Shown in pieces: positions 23,985-36,100 of a stretch of DNA of 64,000 nucleotides. Each line of letters begins with the position of its first letter. Positions within the stretch are counted from its first letter, which is position 1. The DNA is taken from positions 11,691,294 through 11,755,293 of the forward strand of contig NC_084834.1 of NCBI RefSeq assembly GCF_033115175.1, written 5' to 3'. Source of the stretch: Lepus europaeus. Taxonomy: Eukaryota > Chordata > Mammalia > Lagomorpha > Leporidae. The position numbers were made by a program, and so were the translations under genes. The notes under the pieces were generated by a model. That model ran no database searches. It saw only the letters and a program-made list of their open reading frames with translations, and had not been told where the DNA came from.

Positions 23985-24489
23985 CCCAAACTGGGGGCAA
24001 AAAAAAAAAAAGGGAGCTTCAGGGAGAGTCAGCCCAAAGCACTAGGTTCTGGCCCTGTGGAAAGGGAGAGGCAGGCAGAGTGGCCAAACGCAGGGAGCAA
24101 GGCCAAGTACCAGCCCCACCTGCCAGTGACTTCCTAACCCCAGCCGGAGACCTGCCACAGCCTCCCGTCACAGTCAGCATGGCCCCGCCCCAGGAGCCAC
24201 ATCTTCATCTCGACTTTCTCTGACATCCCCCTCTGGGGTGTACCCTGGCCTCACCTGGAGGAACAGGTCCCCTCAAGCCCAACTCGGACCCCAGGAGCCA
24301 AAGGCTCCGTGGTCTCCCTGCCAGTTCTCTCTGGTGGGCGCCTCCTACCAAGCGAGGGCCTGGGAACACCTCCGGGCCTGCACAGCCTCCACTTAGCACA
24401 CTGCCCGCCCCCAGGCAGCCCTTGGCTGGGTGCCTGGGGAATACATGGTTGGTGGGGGGGATTGTTTTGCCTCCTGGGTACACTCTAGT

Positions 24490-24665
24490 CTCCTCCCTGG
24501 GCTTGGGAGCTAATCAGAGGGCAGGAGGGGGAGGAGGGGGCTGCTGCCTGCCTTCCCCGTTATCTGCAGCAATCCGTGGTGACTAATGCTCCCAGTTGGT
24601 AAAAAGGCAGTGTAATCAAAACACATTTTTTTTTAGTCCTTAAAGTTAGTCATTCTTCCAGAGTG
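24490..24665. promoter_or_regulatory. Candidate conserved non-coding element, EGR3-BIN3 interval
   Basis: A repeat-free stretch with GAGCTAATCAGAGG, GTTATCTGCAGCAATCC, GTGACTAATGCTCCC and GTGTAATCAAAACAC. Homeodomain-type TAAT/AATCA cores are dense. I call it only on texture. Confidence 0.25.
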
Positions 24666-25104
24666 GAGAGGAAAAAAAAAAAAAAAAAGCCCACAGCCGG
24701 CACAACGAAATGCAAGCTGAGAGGCCCCGCGTGCTGCGTGCTGCGGCTGGGTGGGACCCCAGCGTGGCAGCTCCCTGCGGGTCTGGGGCTCCTCCCCCTC
24801 TGGGCCCTCATCTGTTGCAGCTTTCCTCGACATCTGGGCTCCCTGAAGGACTTCCAGGCCAGGCCAGGTGCTGCCACCTGCCGGGCCTGAGTGCCCCAGG
24901 CTGCAGGAAGCTGAGCAGCTCTGGGTGCCTGCGGGTGCCCAATCCCAGGGGCTTCTCCTGGCTCCACCTCCCTGCCAGCCTCCCAGCCTGCTGCACCTTC
25001 ACGGGACCACACATTGTCAGAGGTGTCAGGGACCTCAGGATCCTGGAGGAGAGGTGCCGTACCCTGATGGTGCACAGCATCCAAGGTCCGAGCCAGGCTG
25101 CCTA

Positions 25105-25250
25105 GGGTGGAATTGAGACTTCTCAATTGCATCTATAAACTGGTAGTCATAACGACGGCACCTGTCTCACAGGGTTGTTGTGGGAACTAAATGTGAACGG
25201 TTAGAGTAGTGCCTGGCTGTCAGGAGTGCTCAGATAATAACTCATAACAA
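25105..25250 (+). repeat. MIR relic
   Basis: CACCTGTCTCACAGGGTTGTTG, GGAACTAAATGTGAACGG, AGTAGTGCCTGGCTGTCAGG is a clear plus-strand MIR 3' half. Confidence 0.75.
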
Positions 25251-25747
25251 AAACTGTAACAAAGCAACAAAGTGGAATAGACACCATCAAGCACCCCTTG
25301 CCTGTCCAAGGCAGACATTACTAGTCAATCACAGAACTTCCCCACCAATGGCAGTCTTGAGACTCTCCAAGATGGCGCTCCTGGTAACCAGTGGCGAACG
25401 AGTCAAGGTGGCACATGGGAGGACACTCACCTGCCCTCCCAGATCTACCCTGGATACTTCATATTGCAACCAAGGAAGATGAAGCCTGCAGGAGCAGAGA
25501 CCCCCTGAAGTCAGTTGGAGGCAGAGCCAGGGTCTAGACAGGTATCCCTGGCCCTGACTGCCGCTTGCCAGCTGGGCATCTGATCTTTGGGTAATGCATG
25601 TGGGCTCCCCACCGCTAGACTCATCCTCTTTCTTCCCCTCCCCCCACACCCTTGGCCTGGCTGCCCGAGGTGTTCTGGGACATTGTGCTGAGGAGGTGCA
25701 GAGCAGGAGGCATCAAGGCAACGAAACCACATAAAAACCCAATGCCT

Positions 25748-25895
25748 AGGGGCTGGTATTGTGGTGCAGCAGGTTAAGCCGCTGTTTCGTCCCATATGGA
25801 CGCCGGTTCGAGTCCCGGCTGCTCCACTTCCGATCCAGCATCCGTGCTGATGCGCCTGGGAAAGCAGTGGCAGGTGTTAAGCACTTGGGTCCCTC
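25748..25895 (+). mobile_element. CSINE 5' fragment
   Basis: GGGGCTGGTATTGTGGTGCAG head and intact B box, then homology stops near CACTTGGGTCCCTC. Confidence 0.8.
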
Positions 25896-27068
25896 AGACT
25901 TACATCTGTGTGGCACAGGACAAACCTGAGACGGGCTCAATGAGGAGCACCCGTAAACCTCACCAGGAGAGGTCGAGGGGCCGAGGACCGAGCCGGTTCT
26001 TGGGCAGCTTTCCCTCCCGGAAACAGCCTTGTCCCCCATGCAGACCTCTGCTCCCTTAACTCCAGCACGGCCTCCTGGCACCCAGGCCCCCCAGCTGTCA
26101 CTGGGAAACCCACCGTTGCCCTGCATCTCTGCTGAGCCTGTAGGCTGAGCTCCCCACAGCACAGGGAGGTGTTTGTTCAGCCCAGGGCCCAGCGCTTCGG
26201 GCATCAGACTCGTGGGCGTAGTGCTGGGGTGCACAGGACAAGAGGCCCAGCCGAGCCCCCGGCCACGGTGGGAGACCGACTCAGTTCAGAGCAGGCACCT
26301 TCCAGACGGACTCCTGAAGGCCAGCATCCCCCTCAGTAACCCTGAAGATCTCGCTGGCTGTGTCAGAGGTGGAGACTCGGCTGATGTTATCCATGGCTCA
26401 TCCTATGGATGAGAGGACCCAGCCCCAGGGAAGGGATGTGACTTGTGGTGTCAAGAATGGAGCGAGAGCCCCGGACTTTTCTAGACCTCACCCTCACTAC
26501 TATCACTACTGTAAGCGCCTGTTTATGGGCTCCCTGCAGGGTAGCAGCTGTGGGAGGGCCCCAGGGCAACCAAGAGGCTGAAACTTTTGCAGGCTTCACG
26601 CACCTTGTAGGGACACACTGACATCTGGGAAAGGAACAGAAAGAATGGGGTCATTCCTATCACCTGGGGAAGGAGAAGAGGAAGGCACCTGGAGAAAAAT
26701 CTGCCCCAACCCACAAATGCCTGGTCTGCGTGTATGCAGAGCCCTGAGCCCCTCGGAAGCCGCCCAGACCCATTTGTTTGCAAGAGGCTGTGCATATGCA
26801 AAGTCGGAAAGACACCAGGAGCCCACGGCCACAGCGCCGCTCTCTGAGTCAGCAACCACCTCACACACTGAGGCTGGGCGAGGAGGCGGGCACAGCACGG
26901 GAGGACAGCACGGGGGCCGCCATCGCTGGGGCCAGCACGCCAGGGTCGCCAGCAAGCGAGAGGCGCCGCGCGCCCCCGGCAGCCAACGGGTTAACGGCCG
27001 GGCCCCGCCCCCCGACGCCTCTTCCGGGCGGAGGGGGCGGCGCGTCACTTCCTGGAGACTGGCTGAAT

Positions 27069-27077
27069 CCGGAAGTG
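27069..27077 (+). promoter_or_regulatory. BIN3: ETS/GABP-type site (CCGGAAGTG) near the BIN3 start
   Basis: A perfect ETS consensus lies 57 nt upstream of the BIN3 ATG; further TTCC/GGAA cores occur at about 27020 and 27050. ETS sites at this distance often set the initiation point in TATA-less promoters. Confidence 0.55.
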
Positions 27078-27133
27078 ATCCCGAGGGCCGGGTTGCAGCG
27101 GAGGACCCCGGCGGCCGAGCCAGGTGCGGGACC

Positions 27134-27141
27134 ATGAGCTG
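27134..27141 (+). CDS. BIN3: BIN3 coding exon 1 (Met-Ser-Trp start)
   Basis: Only eight coding bases, ATGAGCTG, precede the donor GTGAGT. The ATG context is GGGACCATGA, with A at -3. The Trp codon is completed by the first base of exon 2. Confidence 0.92.
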
Positions 27142-30100
27142 GTGAGTGAGGCTCCACCGCCCGGCGCGCGCCGGCCCCTTCTACCCTCGCCCTGGGGTCG
27201 TCCGGGGGTCCCCCCGGGGCGATGGACCGGAGCGTCCCCTTACCGGGGACCCCGCGTCCGGCTCTTCCCGACGAGCCGGACCCGCCTCGCCACCACCCCT
27301 GCCCGGCGCCTTGAAGTGAGGGGGCTTAACTGCCCCCCCCCCCCCGGCGGAGCCGGTGCCTCCGTCCCCCGGACGCCCCGGAGCTCAGCTCTGACGGTCG
27401 GGGCCCGGCTTCGCTTTGCACCGCTAGCTCTTCGGAGGACGAGGCAGGCGTGCTGGTGCTTAGGAAGGGGCCGGGTTGGCAGCTCGCCGCACTGCTTCCC
27501 GGGTGCCCTCCGAAAGACACGAAGTCAAGCCTGAGCCTCCAGGGGAGCTAGCCCAACTAGGAGAAAAGAAGCCGGGGAGGGGGGTAGATCCCAACTCCAG
27601 GTGCCGCAGCACTGGCCGAACCCTGGCTCGGAGTAGAGGCTCTCATAGTGCTGCCAGTGATTTCTTTAGTAGGACTCAGTTCGCCCAGGCCGTGTTGCTG
27701 GCTCTGGATTACAGGAGAGAGCCGTGGCCTGCCTGCCGGCCTGCCTGGGGCGTCCGTGGGGGCTGCTCATGCCAAGGGCTTCTTCACCTTCCTCCCAGGT
27801 CCTAGAAACTCCACCACAACCCCAGACCTCGGGAGATCCAACTAAGAATGCACCTGTGTGAATCGGTTCCTTTTAGAACCCAGGGGCCGTTGGTTTGCCC
27901 CCTGTGTTCCCAGAGTGCAGCCTGTTTGTTTCTGCACAGTTAGCTGCACGACAACCAGGCAGGAGCGCAGGGAGAAGGCAGAATGCCCATCAGGGAGGCT
28001 TTGCCCGGCGACCACGTGCGCCCATTGGAAGCCGCTGATGTCAGTCAGCGTCAAGGCCCACTCTCTCCCCTTCCCCGGCTGCTTCTGAAACTCATTGACT
28101 GACAGGTGTCCTAGAGCTGTGAGCTATGCATGGAGGCGATCGGGGAGCAAGGCCCTAATGAGCCCCGGCAGGAGCTGCTAGGGGCTGGAGTCTATAAAAA
28201 GGAACTTTCCCGTCTTGTCCTAAGCTAGTTAACAGGCAAGCGGCAGTTCTTCAGTTCCCTTGGAGCATGCGTCGTGAACCGTGAGCGTCCTCTTGCCTTG
28301 GTTTTGGGAGTAAAAAGTGCAAAGTGCAGATGCTTGGCTGCTCGGGTTGGCGTTGACAACTTCCAAAGCCGAATCAAGCTGGGAGGGCAGCAGAGTAGAG
28401 ACCGCTGCGGCCACCCACTGGCTTTCTGGGTAATCTGAGGCCAGCGGTTTCCACCTGTCTTGGAGAAAATTGCTTTTTCTGAAAACGCATCACTGATGTC
28501 CTGCATCCGCCGGGTGGGAGAGCGTTGAAATTGGCGGCTAGCTGCCTAGCACGAGCTGAGGTTTTTACTGAGTAGAGCTGATGGAGCCGTACTTGCACAC
28601 CCTGGTACGTCTTGGCACCAGGGTCACAACCAAAAGGGTGCCTTTGTCCCTCAGAGCGGAGATTCTTTGCTCTTCCTGCTCAGCGGGGCTTCCGCGTCAT
28701 CTCTTGCGTGGACCCTGACCCTCTCTCCCCGAGAGGGGAACGGCACCGGCGCCTGGGCACACAATTACAACTCAGTTCCTAACTCAGTCGCTGGCAAGAG
28801 GACCAGGGCCGGGCCCTTCTGATTCACTCCCGGAGCGGTTTTCCTGCTCCCAGCATGAATCCATCCATTCATCTGAGACTGGACTTCTCTGTAGGGAAAG
28901 AGCTCAGAGTGACGTAGAACCATCATGGGAGGCTGATGGCCAAGGTCAAGTTCACCAAGTACACGGGCTATGCCAGTCATCATGAATCAAGGCCTAGGGG
29001 CACAAGGCCCGTGGTCTCCCGAGGGTAACCATTTTTCTGTGCCAGGCCGGGCTTTCAAAATGTCACAGTGAGAAATGGCCAGTATTGATGCCCTTTGCAC
29101 ACTGGACTTCGCGTGAAGAGTGAGAGGCCTTTATTCTCTGCTTCCTCTCTGCAGGCAGCCCACCCACCCCGTTTGTTTAGTGGGTACCTGCCGCCTTCCT
29201 GAACCACCTACCCACCCACCTTTCAGCCATGAAGAAGGCAGGCGATGATCAGATCACTGATTGACTTCTTGGCCGCCGGCCAGAGGCTTCTCTGTCCCCC
29301 TCTCCTGTGTCTTCATTATGATCTGGACAGAGAATTCTGGACGTAGAATTGATGACCGGGGCCTTACCGATCCTAGGGAAAGGGCGTTATCCTGGGAAGG
29401 AGGGCACAGATGGATTTGGCCAGGAGGCGGCTGCTGCGTTCCGGTTCTGGTTCTGGGTCCGTCACTCCCGGGCTGGCCTCGTCAGACCTCTGACCTGTCT
29501 TTGACTTCTTTTTCCCGTCTGTCACATGAGATGGGTGATCCCAGTTGACACTTGGCTGCCCAAGTCCGCCATGGAGAAAGCGGAGCCCGTCTGCAGATAG
29601 GGGCCTTTTCCAACTCTGCTGGGTCCCTCGGCCTCTGTCTGCCCCTTGAATATTGCATTCCTGAAGGTGGGTGTCCCCACACCCTCTCCATCGTTCTTTG
29701 TCCTGATAAAGGCCCAAGTCTGGGTGTGGCCCATGAGGCCCTTCTGGGTCTGGCCAGCTCTGTTCCCTCCTGCAAGCCTGTACAGGTGGCCTTGTTCAAC
29801 TGGCTGTCGGAAGTGGCTTCTCCCCACTACTGTGCTAGAATGTTCTGTACATCCAGACAGCCTCCCCCCGGGGCACTTCCAGGGTCTTCCAGGTGTGGCC
29901 GGTGTGCACCTCTCTCCCATCAGCTCTGTGAGAGCAGCGGCTACAGCTCCATCCATCACGCACACAGCACATGTCTGATAGGTCCCTGTCAATGCAGGGA
30001 GTGAACTCCTGGGTCAGAAGGAGCCGTTAAAGCCATGTTTACTTTCAAACCTTAAACCGTGTTTAGTTCCAGACATTCTCCGTGGAGTCTCTGCCCCCAT

Positions 30101-33100
30101 GATTACCCTTACTGCCCCACTTCTGCCGTGTGCACTTTGCTGTGTGTCTGTTTGGGACGGGGAGTGGAGGCAGAGAGACAGGCAGGATTCCCATCTGCTG
30201 GTTCACTCTCCAAATGCCCCCAACAGCCTGGGCTAGGCCAGGGCTGGAGCCTGGAATCAGGAGTTCAATCTAGGGCTCCCATGAAGGTGGCAAGGACTAA
30301 ATGACTAAGTGGCATGACCCAGCGCCTCCCAGGGTCTCCATTGGTGGGAAGCTGGAGCCAGGAGCTGAACCCAGGCACTGGCACCTTAGGTCAAGGCCAC
30401 ACGCACTCCCGGCGATAACTTTTCAAATGCAGTTTCCTTCCGTCGTCTGACTTCATCCTCACTTCCACCCTTCGGTAGAATTTTCTCAGTGAGTGCCTGG
30501 CGGATCTGGAACTGAAACCGCCATGTCTCCGGAGTGTTCTGTTAAACAGGAGCGTTAGAAAAGTGGAAGCGCGTTCCCAAGTTGGTGAGATCCCTAAGGA
30601 GGGTCTTTGACGTTGCCAGGGTGTGTTGGCACCGCCACGTGTACGAAGTCTGCGCCGTTGGGGACATTTAAAAGACGCGCGTCCGTAAAGTTCTGGGGGT
30701 TCAGAACAAAAACCGCTCCGTGAATAGGCATGACAGCAGCCAGAAGCTGCGCAAGTAGGAGCTAGGACTCGGCCTGTTTGCCTGAACTCGGCTCGGCAGG
30801 AATGTGCTGTTTCTGTGGGGACTGAGAGAGGGGTCCGGGAGAGAGGGTGGTGCGGAAAAGGTGCAGAGACGGACTGCAGCCCGGGCGTTGGGGGTCAGGA
30901 GGCCCCTGCGGGTGTCAGCAGCCATGGTTTGGCTAGGGGCTTTGGCACCCTGGCTCGGAGCCGCACTGCGTGGCGCTCGCAATGTCGTGCTGAGGAACCG
31001 AAACTGAGCCGAGGCTTTTGCAGGTGGAAGGCTGTGGAGCAGGGAAGCGGTGTACGAAGACGGTGGTCAGTCACGTTGCCGTGGCAGTAGCTGCCCCACG
31101 GCTCCCAAGAGAGGACTGGGCACAGGCAGGCTCACTTGGGTGGTGGTTTGCAAGATTTTTTGACTGCAACTCAGAAAAACCTTTGGCATCACAAGTCACA
31201 CATGTGCACCCACACACCCACATGCTTGAAGTACAAGTTTTACACAGTAAACACACACGTGTAATACACTGACATTTTCTGTTTTATGTTCTTTTTCATT
31301 TTTTTAAAGAATGACCCACATCAGTTAATGTCATGGCGAATTTTTTTTTTTTGAAAGATTTATTTATTTATTTGAAAGAGTTACACAGAGAGAGGAGGAG
31401 AGGCAGAGAGAGGTCTTCCATCCGCTGGTTCACTCCCCAATTGGCCACAACAGCCGGAGCTGCGCCAATCTGGAGCCAGGAGCTTCTTCCGGGTCTCCCA
31501 CACGGGTGCAGAGGCCCAAGGACTTGGGCCATCTTCTGCTTTCCCAGGCCATAGCAGAGAGCTGGATCAGAAGGGAAGCAGCAGGGTCTCGAACCAGTGC
31601 CCATTATGGATGCTTGCACTGCAGGCAGCGGCTTTCCCCACCGTGGTCATGGCTAATTTTGACACTTGGATACAGTGGAATAACATGTAGGGAATGATAG
31701 TTATTCGAAATGCACCATGTTTCTAAACACCCATCTCAGAACATCATTACGAATAACTGAGACTAGAACCTGTACCCCAGTGAGCTGAAGATAGGGTGGT
31801 GGTGGGGGGGGTTTCTGTGGGGTTATAAGGAATGCAGAGGGGGCCTGAATCCACAGATGTGAAAGCTGCCAGTCACGTTGTAGAATGAACACCCGAGTGG
31901 ACAGAAGCTCATACAAAGATTTTCAGTCGTTGTAATCGGGGAGAGGCAGATGAGCCAGCAGTAAGTTGCCATGTCACAGCCATCAGACTGGCAAACAACC
32001 TGAAAATGTGGCAGTAGGGAGTACCTGAAGGTGGGAGCAGTGGGACTGAGCGCGCCCCCAGGGGGGGACTGAGCGGGCCCCGGGGGGGGACTGAGCTGCT
32101 CCCAGAGAGGGACTGAGCGCGCCCCCAGGGGGGTACTGAGCGTGCCCCCAGAGGGAGACTGTCCAAGCCCCCAGGGTGGACTGTGCATGCCCTCAGGGGT
32201 ACTGAGTGCCCCCCCAGGAGGGGGACTGTCCATGCCCCCAGGGGGACTGAGCGCACCCCCAGGGGACTGTCCCTTGGAGATTCTGTCCTCAGAGAGGCAG
32301 CTCCCCCCGCCCCAGAGAAAGTCATGCATTCATGCAGCCAGAGCCTCCCCTTCGTCTTAGCTTGCAGATCCCAGCCTGAGGGAGTCAGAGCTACAGTGCG
32401 ACATCTCTACACACAGAAGTACATGTCACAGTTAGGAGTGAGAGAGTGGAGTGTGCTGACTTGGGCGGACCTCAGGGGTATGCTGCCTCGGAATGGTGAG
32501 CTGTGCACCATCAAACTGTACTACATCTTGCCTGTGGGCTGCAACTTACGTGGTGAAAGTATGGAAACCATCAGTACTGAACTCGGAGCAGTGGTTTCTG
32601 TAGGGCCCACGGAATCCTTTGGCCTGGCCTTGCCAGGAGGACTCCAAATAGCAGGCAGAGTTTTAAGCTGGTATTTTGTATGGCCATTGGCAGGAGGAAG
32701 GTTCCCCACCCCTGCTCTAGGGTAACAAAGAAGGGGAGAAGGAGAGGCTGCCAGGGTGTGGTCCTCAGACTGCTTCAGCAGGATCCCTACCGTGAACGTG
32801 GTCAAAGAGGAAGCCCTGCAGCAAGTGTGGCTTCAGGTCAGGGTTTGACAAAGCTAGGTGGTGGATACTTGAGTATTTAATATGGATTCTCTATAGTTTT
32901 TTGAGTGTTTATGATATTTCGTAATGCTTTTTAAATTTTTTGTTTATTTGAGAGACAGAGGGCTGCCATCTGTTGGTTTGCTCCCCAGATGCCGACAACA
33001 GCCGGAGCTGGGCTAGGGCCAAACCTGGGATCCAAGCGCTCCATCCGGGTCTCCCATGTGGGTGGCAGGAACCCCACTACCTGAGCCGTCACTGCTGCCT

Positions 33101-36100
33101 CCCAGGGTGTCTGTTAGCAAACAGCTGGAGTCAGGAGCCAGAGCCAGGAATCGAACCCAGGCACCCCAGTGTGGGTCACTGATGTCTTAACCACTAGGGT
33201 AAACACCTGTTCCCATAATTCTCTTTACTTTTTCATCATTGCTATTACAGAGACAGTGGTTAACCACTGTGGCCAAGATGCACAGTGCATCTGTGGCAAG
33301 GGCACAGAAGTCAGTTTCCAGGACCAGTGTCGTGGCCTAATGGGTCACACCTCTGACTGCGATGCCGGCATCCCATATTGGCACTGGTTCAAGACCTGGC
33401 TGCTCCACTTCTGATCCAGCTCCCTGGGAAAACAGCGGAGGATGGCCCAAGTCCTTGGGCCCCTGCGCCCCTGTGGGAAGCCTGGAAGAAATTTCTGACT
33501 CCTGGCTTTGGCCTAGCCCAGCCATTTAGGGAGTGAACCAGTGGATGGAAGTGCTCTCTCTGTCTCTGCCTCTGTCTCTCCATAAGTCTGCCTTTCAGAT
33601 AGATAAATAAATAAACCTTTTTAAAAAGATCCAGTAGAAGTCCTTTTCCTTTCTCAATGTTCCTCTACCTCCTGCTTCCCAGCTGGAGTTTGAGAGAGAA
33701 GAGGAGACACGTCGTGTGGCAGCACTGTCCCGGTCCCTGGCCGGTGAGGGACAGATGTGCAAGCCCGCTGGTCCGCTGCTCCTGGCAGTGTGCATCCGAG
33801 CCACCGCGAGCTGTCGGAGGAGCTGAGGCCCCGGAGGCTTCTCTCTGGCTTGTGAAGAGAGCAGGACGACTTCCACGTCACAGAGCCTAGTCTCCCTCCC
33901 CCCTCCCCGGCTCAGAGAATGGGATGAGAATAGGTGGTAACTTGTCAGTAGCTGCTCCTCCCCCTCCAAAACCCCACCAAAGGGTCTCGAGTTGCCTTTC
34001 TCTTCTTGACCTTTTACGCCCCGGCAGCCTCACAGATCCTTTTGCTAGTTAGGACAAAGTTACCGCCACTCCATTTTAAGCATGTGTGTAACTTGGGCAG
34101 TCTGTGGTGCCGTATGGTATAGGGCAGCTGCTTGCCCCCGAAACAGAAGAGAATTCCAGGTCTCCTCATGGTTCTTTGGGGTGTACGCATCTCCGTGTGA
34201 CCGTGCAAGTCGCACCCCTTCGGAGCCTCAGGTTCATGGCCGTCATCCAGCTACCATTCTCCCCTCCTTCGCACCGAGTCAGACCGCCTACTGACTCTCG
34301 GGAGCTGCTGTAGGCATGCAGCTCACGGAGTCTTCACGCCACGCCTGTGAGCCAAGGAGCCTGAGACCCGAGGAGGTTAGGTAACTCGGGCAAGGTCTCC
34401 CTGCTGGTAGCCGGCAGAGCCAGGCTCGGCCCCTCAGCCTGCGGTGCAGGTGTGGAGCGCTTTGAAGTGAGCCCGTGTGCCACGTGCACTGGCACAGACC
34501 CTGACAGTCATAGGTGCTCAACACACGGCCGCCTGCCTTCACCGCGCGCTCCCGGCTGTTGTGTGACTTCACGTGGCGTGACTCACTCCCAGAGGTCAGC
34601 CTGGGGGAGTGGCGGGGGAGGAGGGACTCACAGCTGAGCTCCGGCAGTGCTGCAGTCCGAGGAACCAGTCAGCCAAGGCACAGAGTCATGCCTTTTATTT
34701 TTAAACCCACACATACCTCCGCAGACTGGCGGCGCGTTCCGCGCGCTCTGGCTCTGGACCCGGCTGATCTGGGGGGAGGAGACGGTGGGCATGGGCGCTG
34801 ACATGGATGCCGTCCAGCTCAGTTCATTTCCCCCGCTCTGGCGGGGTCGCTCACGCCCCTGCTCAGGCTGAACTCTCCGTGGCCCTGGGCATCCTGGCCA
34901 GCTGGCCCATCAGATAGGAGGATGGCACCCTGCAAGCAGCTGGTGTGCCGGAGCCAGATGACTCTGGATGAGCCCTGCCCTGGCCCTGGCCCTGGCCCTG
35001 GCCAACCAGTGCCGGCAACCCAAGGATGGAGTCGCAGAAGGTGGGGGGAGGGCCCGTCTTTCCAGCCTGCAGAAGCTGCTGCCTCTCGCCCACCTTCCTG
35101 CTCTGCCGAGACAGTGACTCAGGCCCAGACCACTCCCGGGGGAGCCAGGATTTCAGCCACTATCAACTGCCGCCTACTCTCTGCTGAGCCCGCCCGCCCT
35201 TCCCCTCCCCCAACACTGGGGAATCTCTTGGCCAGCTCTAGCTACCAGAGATCCAGGGTGGGGTACATGGATCGGATCGGTTCAGGATTCTCTCCACCCC
35301 CAGGCCAGGCCCAGGCGCACTCTGGAGGCCAGGGACTCGAGGGAGGCACGCCTGGGTCTCCACGTCCTTGACTCTCCCGCGTGATACGAGTGCCGGAGCC
35401 TCCGGAGAAGGGCCGGGGTGACCAGGGGATCCCCACCCAGCTGCCATCTGGGCCTGCCTCTTGTCTGCCTCTGCAACAGAGGGGGTGAGGAACAAAAGAT
35501 TGAGAAACCCGGCGAATGCAAAATGCAGAAGAGCTGTTGTTGTCAATAGACGTTACCCAAGAGCAGGAGTGGTTTTGGAAGGGTTTTACCGAGACGGAAT
35601 TAGCCAGCTGGCATCATGCTGCTAATGGAGATATTTACTGTTTGAAAAAGTATATTTGTAGCTTTGGAGAACATCCTGTTGACTTTTCTTTATTGTGGAA
35701 GAAAATAACTCTTCCCCACCACGCCCCACCCCCCCTTCCCTCTGCACACACAGAACTTTTTTTCTTCTTGAAGGTGGGGCATGTCAGGGGTTGGAGAGGG
35801 TAGGGTTCAGAGAAATGTTTTCTCCACTTTGTTGCTGAGACCAAAATATCCCTTGTGCCGGCCCCTGGGGCTCGTATGTGCGGAGCGGAGCGGTGAGCAG
35901 AACCCAGGGAGGCCTCTTCCCGCAGAGGCGGGGCCCGGCCCTCTGGGTCTCTGCCAGCATGTAGAGCTCGCCCTGGGGAGCAAGCCTTGTCTTCTCTGTG
36001 GACCTCTGCTTACCCCCCAGCGCCCAGGGCAGGGTGCTGAGGGGGAGCCGTGAGCAGGAGGAGCGAGAGTCCCGAGGCCCAGAGCTCCGGGGATGCTGCG

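Larger units (their letters stand above)
11660..26880. other. EGR3-BIN3 intergenic region
   Basis: About 15 kb with no supported gene. The first 5.3 kb lacks SINEs and has G/T-rich low-complexity sequence (about 11712-11785) and a cluster of AAGATGGC motifs (13.07-13.41 kb). From 16.95 kb onward it contains SINE, MIR and L2 copies. The human EGR3-BIN3 gap is of similar size as I recall. Confidence 0.7.
26880..27480. promoter_or_regulatory. BIN3: BIN3 CpG-island promoter (TATA-less)
   Basis: CpG-dense DNA surrounds BIN3 exon 1, with GC boxes (GGGCGGAGGGGGCGG type) and several ETS cores. No TATA box is seen within 100 nt upstream of the ATG. This is the layout of a broadly expressed gene, in contrast to the inducible TATA-type EGR3 promoter. 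Confidence 0.8.

Noticed and set aside
25320-25430. CAAGATGGCGCTC and nearby CCAAT-type sequence as a promoter
   Set aside because: No CpG enrichment, no TATA or downstream exon. It more likely belongs to an old LTR-like or unclassified repeat.
32041-32275. CRISPR-like regular repeat array
   Set aside because: The units are directly abutting and drifting, with no unique spacers, and the genome is mammalian.
31909-32329. Repetitive collagen-like Pro/Gly open frames on the minus strand
   Set aside because: They are translations of the 20-24 bp minisatellite; units are of uneven length and shift frame.
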